Source: Dongia rigui
GTDB taxonomy: Bacteria > Pseudomonadota > Alphaproteobacteria > Dongiales > Dongiaceae
DNA length: 64,000 bases
Assembly (NCBI RefSeq): GCF_034044635.1
Contig: NZ_JAXCLX010000001.1
Span: 682,001-746,000 of the forward strand
Reading direction: 5' to 3'
Numbering within the stretch: position 1 is the stretch's first letter; the number at the start of each line of letters is the position of its first letter. Below, piece after piece: positions 48,181 to 56,047 of the stretch. The notes beneath the pieces were generated by a model, which saw only the letters and a program-made list of their open reading frames with translations, ran no database searches and was not told where the DNA came from. A program made the position numbers and the translations under genes.

Positions 48181-49386
48181 ATGAAGAGACTTTGTTTTGG
48201 CCGCCAGCCGGCTGACACCCGCTATCGCTATCACCCGGGCATGCCGTTCTCGGAAGGTCTGCCGCGCTCGAACAGCACGACCTTCAGCACGATGTCGCGG
48301 AACTTCTACCTGACGTCGAACAAGGGCAACATGCTCATCGGCGAAGGTGCGACGCGCATTTTCGACTATGATCGCAACTACAGCTGCATGCTGAGCGTGC
48401 ACGTGCTCTACGACGCCTATAAGGGCTCGAAAGAGGCGATGGACATGCTCAACAACAATTTCGACGCCCTGGTCCTACCCATGGCGAATGAAATCCGCCC
48501 CAATCTCAACCACGTCTCGCTGCTCAAGGTTCTGGAGCAGATCAAGATCCCGGTGGTCGTGCTTGGCATGGGCATGCAGAACGAGATGGAAGATCTGTCG
48601 GCCCTTGAGCCGGCCACGGTCGATCTTCTGCGCTGGATTGACGAGCGTGCCCTGGTCTTCGGTGTGCGGGGCACGCAGACCGAAACCTGGCTGAAGAAGA
48701 TGGGCTTCAAGAATCCAACGGCACTGGGCTGCCCCAGCATGATGCTGTACCCAGAGAACATCCTGAACATAAAGGCGCCGACCAGGAAGCCCGAGGATTA
48801 CCGCTTCGTCACGGCCGGCTACCTGCAGAAGAAATCGGTGCGCGGCAAGCAGCTCGCCAAATTCTTCACCGGGCAGAAATGCTCCTACGTCTTCCAGGAC
48901 GAGATCTTCCTGTTCAAGGAGGAATTGCAGGGCCGGCATTTCTTCGACGACGCCCGCAACCAGCTGCTGCAGAACGTCTTCGAACCGCTGGTCAACGAGG
49001 CCATCGGCACGCCGGCGCCGTTCGACAAGTATTTCTATTTCGACAGCGTCGACGCCTGGCGCCAATGCTATGGCTGGCACGATGTCTTCATCGGCGATCG
49101 CTTCCATGGCGGCGTCGCGGCCCTCCAGGTCGGCCTGCCGACGGCGATCCTGTTCAAGGATCTCCGCGTCAAGGAACTCAGCGAGTTCTTCGGTGTGCCG
49201 CACACGACGGTCGACAAGGCCTGCACCATGGGTATCGAAGCGTTCATGGCGGAGTTCATGTCGGAGGAGCGCATCAACGCCTTCCTCGACACCTACCGGA
49301 CGCGCCTGAAAAACTTCCACCGCCATCTCACCGAGGCCGGCCTCTCCATGACGGAGAACTACCAGGCCATGCTGATGGCGGCCTGA
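48181..49386 (+). CDS. Polysaccharide pyruvyl transferase family protein
   Basis: About 401 aa. The C-terminal GDRFHGGVAALQVGLPT segment is the family hallmark, with NMLIGEG near the N-terminus and VVVLGMGMQNE in the middle. These enzymes add pyruvate ketals to sugars from PEP, or act in related transferase reactions. The ATG at 48181 is 7 bp after a strong AAGGAG; the GTG just before it is less well spaced. It is followed 3 bp later by the SGNH gene. Confidence 0.85.
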   Translation: MKRLCFGRQPADTRYRYHPGMPFSEGLPRSNSTTFSTMSRNFYLTSNKGNMLIGEGATRIFDYDRNYSCMLSVHVLYDAYKGSKEAMDMLNNNFDALVLPMANEIRPNLNHVSLLKVLEQIKIPVVVLGMGMQNEMEDLSALEPATVDLLRWIDERALVFGVRGTQTETWLKKMGFKNPTALGCPSMMLYPENILNIKAPTRKPEDYRFVTAGYLQKKSVRGKQLAKFFTGQKCSYVFQDEIFLFKEELQGRHFFDDARNQLLQNVFEPLVNEAIGTPAPFDKYFYFDSVDAWRQCYGWHDVFIGDRFHGGVAALQVGLPTAILFKDLRVKELSEFFGVPHTTVDKACTMGIEAFMAEFMSEERINAFLDTYRTRLKNFHRHLTEAGLSMTENYQAMLMAA

Positions 49387-49389
49387 ACC

Positions 49390-50550
49390 ATGGCGACCAC
49401 TTTGCGCACGACGGTCATCGGGGGTTCCAACACGGTGATGGAGCCCGGCTATCTCGGCCAGATGCTGGCGGCCGCCGCGCGCCAGGGGGTTACACTTGAT
49501 ATCGTCGAGAACCTGGCCGTGGGTGGCACCACCAGCGCCTACGGCCTGTTTCGCCTGAAGACCAGCGACGCACTTGAGCGGTCGGATCTGCTCGTCATCG
49601 AATACGCACTCAACGATGCCTTCATCTATGGCGACGAGCGACGCCAGTTCCGGCATTGGTCGCGCATCTATGAGGGCATTCTGCGCTATGCCTTGACGCG
49701 CAACCCGCGCCTCAAGATCTGCACCCTCATCCTGGGGGCGCGCAACGGCTCGTGGCTTGGCAGCGTGCCGTCGATCGATGCCGGCATCCGCTATCTGTCG
49801 GATTGGTACGGCACGATCGTGGTCGATATCTCGCGCGATCTGATGCGTCGCTTCGGTCGCGACGTCGTGACCGACCCAGGCTTTTATGTCGACCAAGGGC
49901 ATTACGCCCGCCCGGTCGCCACCGCGATGGTGGCCGATCTCGCCGCCGATGGCCTGATCTCCGGGTTGTCGACATCCACTGCGGGTATGACCCTGCCGCC
50001 GCCGGTCGACCCGGATCACTTCGCCGAGGCTGGCACGATTGACGTGCCCGCGCTGTTCGCCGCCGCGCCGGATGCCCCCCTGGTCGAGTACCACAACCGG
50101 CGCTTTGCCTTCACCGCGATCGACATCGCCCGCCACCGGCTGGAACTTGAACTCAGCGGCGGCAAGCTGCTGGGCGTTTTCCACATGAGCGCCCCGAACA
50201 TGGCGCCGTTGATGCTGGCCCGCGGCGAAACCGGCCATCATTGCTCGTTGCTCAAGGCCGGCGTGCGTGACGGCAAGTTCAAGTTCCTGGCCGGCATGCT
50301 GCCCTGCGAGTTCCTCTATGGCGCGGACCTGCTTCAGAAAACGGCGTCAGAGCGCTTCACCCTGGCGCGGGCGGGCGACGACCCAGCGCTCAAGACGCAT
50401 ATCGCCAAGGACAATGTGGCGAGCCGGCCTGGCATCGGCTCCGAAGTCCTGCCCCTGATCGGGCTGCTCTACAGCGGCACCCGGCGCGGTTTCAGCATCG
50501 TCACCGAAGCACCACAGCCCCACCTGCGCCGCGCCGCCAATTCCGCCTGA
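49390..50550 (+). CDS. SGNH/GDSL-type hydrolase or O-acyl-modifying protein
   Basis: 386 aa. Block I is degenerate (VIGGSNTV, Ser in GGSN), block II Gly in AVGGTTSAYG, block III Asn in IEYALNDAF, and block V Asp-His in VDQGHYARP, so the catalytic set of an SGNH esterase seems present in the first 185 residues. The last 180 residues form an extra beta-rich domain I cannot name. No signal peptide. In a glycan locus it probably adds or removes acetyl groups. Confidence 0.8.
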   Translation: MATTLRTTVIGGSNTVMEPGYLGQMLAAAARQGVTLDIVENLAVGGTTSAYGLFRLKTSDALERSDLLVIEYALNDAFIYGDERRQFRHWSRIYEGILRYALTRNPRLKICTLILGARNGSWLGSVPSIDAGIRYLSDWYGTIVVDISRDLMRRFGRDVVTDPGFYVDQGHYARPVATAMVADLAADGLISGLSTSTAGMTLPPPVDPDHFAEAGTIDVPALFAAAPDAPLVEYHNRRFAFTAIDIARHRLELELSGGKLLGVFHMSAPNMAPLMLARGETGHHCSLLKAGVRDGKFKFLAGMLPCEFLYGADLLQKTASERFTLARAGDDPALKTHIAKDNVASRPGIGSEVLPLIGLLYSGTRRGFSIVTEAPQPHLRRAANSA

Positions 50551-50616
50551 ATTTCCAGGCAACCGATGGCGCTTTGCGGTGTTTAGCCTGCGCATCATCA
50601 TGCGAAAGGTTCTGCC

Positions 50617-50754
50617 ATGACGTCCACGCCCACTCGTTCCGTGCCCACGCCGGCAAGCACGCCACAGCCATGGATCGCACCCGTTGTACCGCCTTGTCCC
50701 CACCAGCAAAGCAGCCTGGCGGCGCGCATTGACGCGGCAAGATCGGTGGTGTGA
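50617..50754 (+). CDS. Small Pro/Thr-rich protein (45 aa), tentative
   Basis: An ATG preceded by GAAAGG at good spacing opens 45 codons, MTSTPTRSVPTPASTP and onward, ending 1 bp before the next small gene. No known domain, no membrane helix. The ribosome site and tight spacing to the next ORF support it, but composition alone does not. A poor EcfG-like motif (GCAAC-N16-TGTT, 50559-50583) lies upstream. Confidence 0.4.
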   Translation: MTSTPTRSVPTPASTPQPWIAPVVPPCPHQQSSLAARIDAARSVV

Positions 50755-50755
50755 C

Positions 50756-50896
50756 ATGCCGGAGCAGCAGCAACACGTCCCCGCCGAAGCGGCGCGTTCC
50801 GGCATCATCAGCGGCCGCGTCCGCAACGTTCTCTTCATGTCGTTCGGATTGTCGATCCTGGCGCTCGCCATCGTGACGGGCTATTTCATCGCCTGA
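50756..50896 (+). CDS. Small single-span membrane protein (46 aa)
   Basis: A 46-aa product starting MPEQQQHVPAE with one membrane helix at its C-terminus (VLFMSFGLSILALAIVTGYFI) preceded by Arg residues, so the N-terminus should be cytoplasmic. GGTGGTG lies just upstream. Small proteins of this shape are common next to stress genes; function unknown. A bidirectional terminator follows at 50918-50955. Confidence 0.6.
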   Translation: MPEQQQHVPAEAARSGIISGRVRNVLFMSFGLSILALAIVTGYFIA

Positions 50897-50917
50897 TGGT
50901 CGGCACAGCCCATGAAA

Positions 50918-50955
50918 AACCCTGCCGGACATGGTGCCGGCAGGGTTCCTTTTTT
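50918..50955 (+). terminator. Rho-independent terminator between small membrane protein and DUF3309
   Basis: An 11-bp stem AACCCTGCCGG / CCGGCAGGGTT with an 8-nt loop, followed by CCTTTTTT on the plus strand. On the minus strand the stem is followed by TTTTTCATGG, so it can also end the convergent DUF3309 transcript. Confidence 0.85.
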
Positions 50956-50962
50956 GGGTGGC

Positions 50963-51118
50963 TTAGATATGTCCGGTCGACAGCGCCACGACCAGCACCA
51001 CCAGCAACACGACGACGATGCCGCTTGGCGCATAACCCCAGCCGCGGCTGTGCGGCCAGGCAGGCAAAGCGCCGAGCAACATCAGAATCAACAGAACAAG
51101 CAGGATTGTACCGAGCAT
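50963..51118 (-). CDS. DUF3309 family small membrane protein (51 aa)
   Basis: The 51-codon frame starts MLGTILLVLLILMLLGALPAW, continues through HSRGWGYAPSG and ends in a second hydrophobic helix. This is the DUF3309 pattern (MLGTIL..LLGALPxWxxSxxWGYxPSG). Two membrane spans with a short loop; function unknown, often stress-associated. The ribosome site GGAG sits 7 bp before the ATG, and an EcfG-type promoter match lies about 65 bp upstream at 51181-51205. Confidence 0.9.
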   Translation of the reverse strand: MLGTILLVLLILMLLGALPAWPHSRGWGYAPSGIVVVLLVVLVVALSTGHI

Positions 51119-51180
51119 GCGATTACTCCATGTCTTGGCCCCCCAATCCGGGCGGCGCGAGCGAGATGTGACAGTTCATC

Positions 51181-51205
51181 AACCCGGTGTCGTCGCCACA
51201 GTTCC
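51181..51205 (-). promoter_or_regulatory. EcfG-type promoter of the DUF3309 gene
   Basis: Minus strand GGAAC (51205-51201), 16-bp spacer, GGTT (51184-51181); one base from the GGAAC-N16-CGTT consensus. The start point would be near 51173, about 55 nt before the ATG. Confidence 0.55.
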
Positions 51206-51409
51206 GGAGAATGGCTATCGATCCGACCGACAGTCCCGATAAATGTCGGGGATTTTGTGAGCGTGATATCTTGACCTCGATCCCGACACTGACCAGGATG
51301 TGGTCCGGCGCGTCGCGGCGAAACTCGCCCACCCGCTGCCCTGCCTTGCCTCCATTTCACATGACGGAGTTCTTGTTTGGTCCGCCCAGCGTTGCCTGCG
51401 GAAGCTACG

Positions 51410-52939
51410 ATGCCGGAATTGCTGCAAGTGGAGGTTGATTCCGCAGAGGGTGCCGCGCCCAGACCGGTCAGCCAGTTATTGATTCTGATCGGGGCCACGG
51501 CCCTTGTTGCGATCATCGCCGTGGTTTCCGTCCTGCTCACGCTCGACAACCGCGACGCCGGCACGGAGATGCTGCGCGGCCAGCGCGTCACAACCGACAT
51601 TGCCCGCCTGCTGATCTTCGTGCAGCGCGCCGAGAGCAGTCAACGCGGATTCCTGCTCACCACCAACCCAGCCTATCTCGACCTCTATCACGACAGCATC
51701 AAGAAGGTGGGACCGGCGCTGGAGACGCTCACCGAAAGTACGCGCAACGATACCGAGCTGGCGGCCGAGATTCTCAATCTGCGCACGCTGGTGAACGCCA
51801 AACTGGGTGAGATGGAACACGTGCTTGTCCTTTCCCAGAACGGGCATCAGGACGAAGCCTTGGGCGTGGTCAAGACCAATGCCGGCAAGAGCCTCATGGA
51901 CCAGATCCGCGAGAGTATCGCCGCAATGTGGCAGGCCTCGACCCGCCAGACGGAAGTGCGCATCGCGGCCTGGCACCGGAATAGCAACTGGCTGCTGGCG
52001 GTCCAGTTGGGCGCCGCCATGCTGGTGCTGAGCGTTTCGACCCTGGCCGTCCTCAGCGGCATTCGCCATACCCGCGGCCTGCAGCAGACCCAGCGCGCCT
52101 TGCGGCACGCCAATGAATTGCTGGAAGAGCGCGTGGCCGCCCGCACGGCCGATCTTCAGGAAGCCAATGAAGAGGTCCAGAAATTTGCCTATATCATCAG
52201 CCACGACCTGCGTTCGCCGCTGGTCAATATCATGGGCTTCACAGCCGAACTCGCCACCATTCGCCGCGAGACCGCGCAGATGCTGGGTATCCGGGACGAA
52301 GCGGGTCTGCTGCCCCGTCCGGTGGCCGAGATCGACCAGGAGTTCGGCGAGGCGCTGGACTTCATCCAGCAATCGACCGTCAAGATGGACCGCCTGATCA
52401 GCGCCGTACTCAAGCTTGCGCGGTCCGGCCAGCGCCGCTTCCATTATGAGCTCATCGACATGAATGCCCTGCTCGGCGAGATTGCTGCGACGTTGAAGCA
52501 CCGGACCAGCGAGCTTGACGCGGAAATCGTCGTGGAGCCGCTGCCAGCGCTGGTCACAGACCGCCTCGCCGCCGAGCAAATCTTCAGCAACCTCCTCGAC
52601 AACGCCGTCAAATATCTCGACGAGAGCCGCCTTGGCCGCATTCAGGTGCGCGGTCGAGCCATCGGTCGCGCGGTCATCATCGAGATCGAGGACAATGGCC
52701 GCGGCATCACGCCGGAGGACCAGGCACGGGTTTTCGACCTGTTCCGCCGCGGCGGCAAGCAGGACCGGCCGGGCGAAGGCATTGGCTTGGCCCACCTGCG
52801 GGTCCTTATTCGCCGCCTAGGCGGCAAAATCAGTTGCCGATCGGAATTCGGCGTGGGCAGTGTATTCTCCGTTCTCCTGCCGCAGGCGGACCCCAGCCCC
52901 CTAGCCGAACCGCAAGAGACAGAAAGGACCGCCCTATGA
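51410..52939 (+). CDS. CHASE3 sensor histidine kinase
   Basis: 509 aa from MPELLQVE after a GGAAG ribosome site. Order: membrane helix 1 (about 22-45), a periplasmic CHASE3 domain (about 50-190, with RAESSQRGFLLTTNPAYL), helix 2 (about 200-220), a coiled coil, HisKA with the phospho-acceptor His in FAYIISHDLRSPL, and HATPase with NLLDNAVKY (N box), IEDNGRGI (G1) and GEGIGLAHL (G2). The layout resembles bacteriophytochrome-type HisKA kinases. Its stop overlaps the start of the response regulator, its likely partner. Confidence 0.93.
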   Translation: MPELLQVEVDSAEGAAPRPVSQLLILIGATALVAIIAVVSVLLTLDNRDAGTEMLRGQRVTTDIARLLIFVQRAESSQRGFLLTTNPAYLDLYHDSIKKVGPALETLTESTRNDTELAAEILNLRTLVNAKLGEMEHVLVLSQNGHQDEALGVVKTNAGKSLMDQIRESIAAMWQASTRQTEVRIAAWHRNSNWLLAVQLGAAMLVLSVSTLAVLSGIRHTRGLQQTQRALRHANELLEERVAARTADLQEANEEVQKFAYIISHDLRSPLVNIMGFTAELATIRRETAQMLGIRDEAGLLPRPVAEIDQEFGEALDFIQQSTVKMDRLISAVLKLARSGQRRFHYELIDMNALLGEIAATLKHRTSELDAEIVVEPLPALVTDRLAAEQIFSNLLDNAVKYLDESRLGRIQVRGRAIGRAVIIEIEDNGRGITPEDQARVFDLFRRGGKQDRPGEGIGLAHLRVLIRRLGGKISCRSEFGVGSVFSVLLPQADPSPLAEPQETERTAL

Positions 52940-53373
52940 CGACTGCCCCCGTCAGCATCGTGATGATCGAAGATGACGAAGGCCATGCCCGGCTGATCGA
53001 AAAGAACATTCGCCGCGCCGGGATATCGAACGAGATCATCCCCTTCGCCAAGGGTGCTGACGCATTGGCCTTCATCAACGCCAAAAGCCAGAGCGGCCAT
53101 CCCGGCGATGACCGGCGCATCCTGGTCCTGCTTGACCTCAACCTGCCGGACATGAGCGGGCTCGACATCCTGGCCAAGGTCAAGTCGAACGAGCGCACCA
53201 AGCGCATCCCGATCATCGTGTTGACGACGACGGACGACAAGCTCGAGATCCAGAAATGCTATGAACTGGGCTGCAGCGCCTATGTGAAGAAGCCGTTGGA
53301 ATATGAAGCCTTCGCCAATTCGGTGCGCCAGCTCGGCCTGTTCTTCAGCATCATCGAATTGCCGCCGGCATAA
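52936..53373 (+). CDS. Single-domain response regulator (Rcp1-like)
   Basis: 145 aa, receiver domain only. Acidic pair in MIEDDEGH, the phospho-acceptor Asp in VLLDLNLPDMSG (about 67), Thr in VLTTTDD and Lys in YVKKPLEYEAF. The long loop before the acceptor Asp is typical of Rcp1-type regulators that pair with phytochrome-like kinases. It lacks the FATGUY motif of GSR single-domain regulators. It overlaps the kinase gene by 4 bp. Confidence 0.92.
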   Translation: MTTAPVSIVMIEDDEGHARLIEKNIRRAGISNEIIPFAKGADALAFINAKSQSGHPGDDRRILVLLDLNLPDMSGLDILAKVKSNERTKRIPIIVLTTTDDKLEIQKCYELGCSAYVKKPLEYEAFANSVRQLGLFFSIIELPPA

Positions 53374-53387
53374 GCAGACCCGCAGAC

Positions 53388-54473
53388 ATGACGCCACGAC
53401 CGCATATTCTCTACATCGATGATGACCCCGGCATCTGCCGGCTGGTGGCCAGAGAGTTGGCGCGCCACGACATCGACACCACCGTCGCCCATAGCGGCAA
53501 TGACGGATTGCGCCTGGCTGCCGAAAGCGCCTTCGAAGTGGTTGGCCTTGATCATTTCATGCCTGGCGAAAACGGGCTGGAGATCCTTGCTGCGCTCACC
53601 GGCCTGCCGCACGCCCCTTCTGTCATTTACGTGACCGGCAGCGAAGATATCAATATCGCCGTCGCGGCACTGAAGTCTGGCGCCAGTGACTTCGTCGTCA
53701 AGGATCTTCAGGGATCTTTCCTCGCTCTCTTGCGCAAGGCGATTGGCACGGCGGTGTTGCAGGCCCAGCTGCGCCGCGCCAAGGAGCAGGCCGAAGCGGA
53801 AATGCGCGCTGCCAATGAGAGGCTGGAACGACTGACAGCCAAGCAATCGATCCTGCTGCACGAGATGAATCACCGCATCGGTAATTCGCTGCAGTTGATC
53901 ACGTCAATGATCCGCCTGCAGGCGTCGTCGACACAAGACGCCCACGCCAAAGACGTCTTGCGTCAGGCGGCGGAACGAGTCATCGCAGTGGCCCAGGTGC
54001 ACCAGCGGCTATACACCTCGGATGACATACAGCACGTTCAGATGCGGCCATATCTTACCAGACTGCTGGAAGATCAGCAGTTGGCGGCACAAGATCGGGG
54101 CTGCAATCTGGCGATCGATATCGACGATGTTAAGCTGCCAACAGACCGGGCGATTTCAGTCGGCGTTATCGTCACCGAGCTGGTCATCAACGCACTGAAA
54201 TACGCCTACCCCGACGAGGGTGGCCCAATCGTGGTCAAGCTGGCGCCCATCGGCGACAACAAACTGGTATTGTCGGTCGAGGATGAGGGTGTCGGCCAGA
54301 CGGGGCCGGCGCAGTCGGCCAAGGGGACTGGTGTCGGGTCACGCATCGTCGATGCGATGTCGCGCAGCTTGGGCGCTGACCTGCAGCAGAGCGGCGACCA
54401 TGGCGGGTTCCGCTCGACACTGACATTCCCGCATCTACTGGAGCAACGGCGGGAAGAAGCTCACGCCCAATAA
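53388..54473 (+). CDS. Receiver-HisKA_2 hybrid kinase
   Basis: 361 aa. An N-terminal receiver domain (ILYIDDDPG, acceptor Asp in VVGLDHFMPGENG, Lys in DFVVKDL) is joined by a coiled coil to a HisKA_2-type kinase: the acceptor His is in LLHEMNHRIGNSLQL, followed by ELVINALKYAYP and a GTGVGSRIV G2 box. HisKA_2 kinases are the type that phosphorylate PhyR, so this soluble kinase may be a second input to the general stress response. It follows the single-domain regulator by 14 bp. Confidence 0.9.
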   Translation: MTPRPHILYIDDDPGICRLVARELARHDIDTTVAHSGNDGLRLAAESAFEVVGLDHFMPGENGLEILAALTGLPHAPSVIYVTGSEDINIAVAALKSGASDFVVKDLQGSFLALLRKAIGTAVLQAQLRRAKEQAEAEMRAANERLERLTAKQSILLHEMNHRIGNSLQLITSMIRLQASSTQDAHAKDVLRQAAERVIAVAQVHQRLYTSDDIQHVQMRPYLTRLLEDQQLAAQDRGCNLAIDIDDVKLPTDRAISVGVIVTELVINALKYAYPDEGGPIVVKLAPIGDNKLVLSVEDEGVGQTGPAQSAKGTGVGSRIVDAMSRSLGADLQQSGDHGGFRSTLTFPHLLEQRREEAHAQ

Positions 54474-54482
54474 GCGGAACAC

Positions 54483-54704
54483 TTAGGCGCGGCGACGCGC
54501 CACGACGACCAGGGCGATCCCGGCGATGATAGCAGCAATTCCGGCGACATCGGGAATGTGTACCGTATGCTCTTGGTCGGCGGTGGCGACGAGGGGTCCT
54601 ACCTCGAGCACCTTTTCCTCAGTAGTGTAGGAGATGCGCCCGATCGCAAGGGCCGCGACGCCCGCGACCACCAACACGATCCCAATGATTGATAATGGCT
54701 TCAT
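54483..54704 (-). CDS. Small two-span membrane protein
   Basis: 73 aa with two membrane helices (about 5-22 and 50-68) joined by a 25-residue loop with TTEEKVLEVGPL. No family name is certain. Its start overlaps the ecfG stop (ATGA), so it is translated together with the stress sigma factor and is likely stress-induced. Confidence 0.75.
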   Translation of the reverse strand: MKPLSIIGIVLVVAGVAALAIGRISYTTEEKVLEVGPLVATADQEHTVHIPDVAGIAAIIAGIALVVVARRRA

Positions 54705-55321
54705 TTTTGTGTTCCTGCTCCCCTGATGCTGTCCGGCGTCGTTACCGTTTCCCGGCCAAGAAATTCCTCGAGCCCGTCCGGATGCAGCGGCGCTGCGTCA
54801 CCACGCGATCCCAGCAGATTGCCCTGTTCCAGAATCTGCTTCAGCTCAGCGCGGGCACGCGACACGCGGCTTTTCACGGTGCCGACACGGCAGTTGCAAA
54901 CTTCCGCAGCCTCTTCATAGGAAAAACCACTGGCGCCGACCAGGATCAAGACTTCGCGCTGATCTGAATTCAGCTGCCAGAATGCACGACGGAAGTCATT
55001 GAACTCCAAATTGGCTTCTTGTGACGGGCCGATCGAAGGCTCGTCGCCACCCATCTCATCGAGCGGCGTCGACTTGATCCAGCGCTTGCGGCACTCGTTG
55101 TAGTAAAGGTTGCGCAGGATTGTGAACATCCAGGCCTTGAAGTTGGTACCCGGCGTGAACTGGTCGATGGCAGCGAGCGCCCGAACCACGGCATCGTGGG
55201 TCAAATCATCGGCCTGATCGCGGTTGCGCGTCAGTGATCGCGCAAAGGCACGCAAATGCGGGATCACGTCCAGCAGCATGGCTTCGACGTTCATTGGAAC
55301 CTTCGTCACCTGCGTATCCAT
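54701..55321 (-). CDS. ecfG: General stress ECF sigma factor EcfG
   Basis: 206 aa from MDTQVTKVPMNVE. Sigma region 2 shows LRAFARSLTRNRDQADDLTHDAVVRAL and NFKAWMFTILRNLYYNECRKR; region 4 shows LNSDQREVLILVGASGFSYEEAAEVCNCRVGTVKSRVSRAR, both characteristic of EcfG (ECF15). The upstream ATG at 55336 would be essentially leaderless from the predicted promoter; the ATG at 55321 has AGAGAAG in front, so I chose it. EcfG is held by NepR and released when phosphorylated PhyR binds NepR. Confidence 0.94.
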   Translation of the reverse strand: MDTQVTKVPMNVEAMLLDVIPHLRAFARSLTRNRDQADDLTHDAVVRALAAIDQFTPGTNFKAWMFTILRNLYYNECRKRWIKSTPLDEMGGDEPSIGPSQEANLEFNDFRRAFWQLNSDQREVLILVGASGFSYEEAAEVCNCRVGTVKSRVSRARAELKQILEQGNLLGSRGDAAPLHPDGLEEFLGRETVTTPDSIRGAGTQK

Positions 55322-55345
55322 AAACTTCTCTTTCATTCCGTTCCC

Positions 55346-55370
55346 AACGCTGCACTTTAGAGGCAGTTCC
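55346..55370 (-). promoter_or_regulatory. EcfG-type autoregulatory promoter of ecfG (perfect match)
   Basis: Minus strand GGAAC (55370-55366), 16-bp spacer, CGTT (55349-55346). The start point falls near 55338, 17 nt before the chosen ecfG start. It gives ecfG its own promoter in addition to read-through from nepR. Confidence 0.75.
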
Positions 55371-55487
55371 TGGGTGGCTTCCCTGAGCCGCATCCCAGGA
55401 ACGCAGCATTGTCGTGCCGTCTCGACCGCGAATTCGGCAAGAGCCGGCATGGGCATTGGCTTATGATCGTGGCACAGGGCGGCGAAG

Positions 55488-55754
55488 TTATTTGTCGTCC
55501 GGCTTTTTTCCCTGCGCGCGCAACTTACCCACCAAATCGGCAAGGTCGGGCGGCAGTGGCTCGCTGGTGACGTCATTAAACAACCTGCTGAGCTGATCAT
55601 CAAACCAGCGATCCATGGGCTGGGGGGCGCGCGCGCCAGCCGCACCATGCGGATTGCGTTCGGTCGATGCGCTCAAAGCGCCAGTTACGTCGGTGTCGGA
55701 TGCCTGGACGGTCGTTCCGGATGGTTTACTCACATTTTTCTCCGGCGAGTTCAT
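55488..55754 (-). CDS. nepR: Anti-sigma factor NepR
   Basis: 88 aa from the only in-frame ATG; a GTG at 55781 preceded by AAGGCAG is a real alternative. The conserved NepR part is the last 45 residues: RWFDDQLSRLFNDVTSEPLPPDLADLVGKL, with the two helices that bind EcfG or PhyR. The first 45 residues are Ser/Thr/Pro-rich and disordered. It lies upstream of ecfG (166 bp) and diverges from phyR, the classic order. Confidence 0.9.
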   Translation of the reverse strand: MNSPEKNVSKPSGTTVQASDTDVTGALSASTERNPHGAAGARAPQPMDRWFDDQLSRLFNDVTSEPLPPDLADLVGKLRAQGKKPDDK

Positions 55755-55952
55755 GTCAGTTTCATTCTTGTTTGAGGTCACGATGGAGAACTGCCTTATC
55801 AAACTATGATCCACCGGATGCGCCAGCCCCGCACCCGTCCTCGACACCTGACGAACCCGCTATAAGCCCCCCCTGCCGCCTTTGCGTTCAGGTAGAGTCG
55901 TTTTAAGATTAGCGACGTGATCCTGCAGTCGCGGATTTTTCTCTCGCGAAGG

Positions 55953-55977
55953 GGAACCCAAGTCGGGTGAATCGGTT
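55953..55977 (+). promoter_or_regulatory. EcfG-type promoter of phyR
   Basis: Plus strand GGAAC (55953-55957), 16-bp spacer, GGTT (55974-55977), ending about 70 bp before the chosen phyR start. It overlaps almost completely with the minus-strand promoter of nepR. A start point near 55985 rules out the longer phyR frame beginning at 55967. Confidence 0.6.
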
Positions 55978-55979
55978 CC
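55955..55979 (-). promoter_or_regulatory. EcfG-type promoter of nepR-ecfG
   Basis: Minus strand GGAAC (55979-55975), 16-bp spacer, GGTT (55958-55955). The complementary strand of the same 27 bp is the phyR promoter, so the site is symmetric. Transcription would begin near 55947, some 165-195 nt before nepR. Confidence 0.55.
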
Positions 55980-56047
55980 TTACCTATCCAAAAAATGCCG
56001 ATCGGACACGTCGGCATCCTAACAAATCCAACCAGAGGGTGGCAGCC

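Noticed and set aside
50559-50583. EcfG promoter for the small ORFs at 50617
   Set aside because: GCAAC-N16-TGTT differs at two positions from consensus, one of them in the -35 core; too weak to call.
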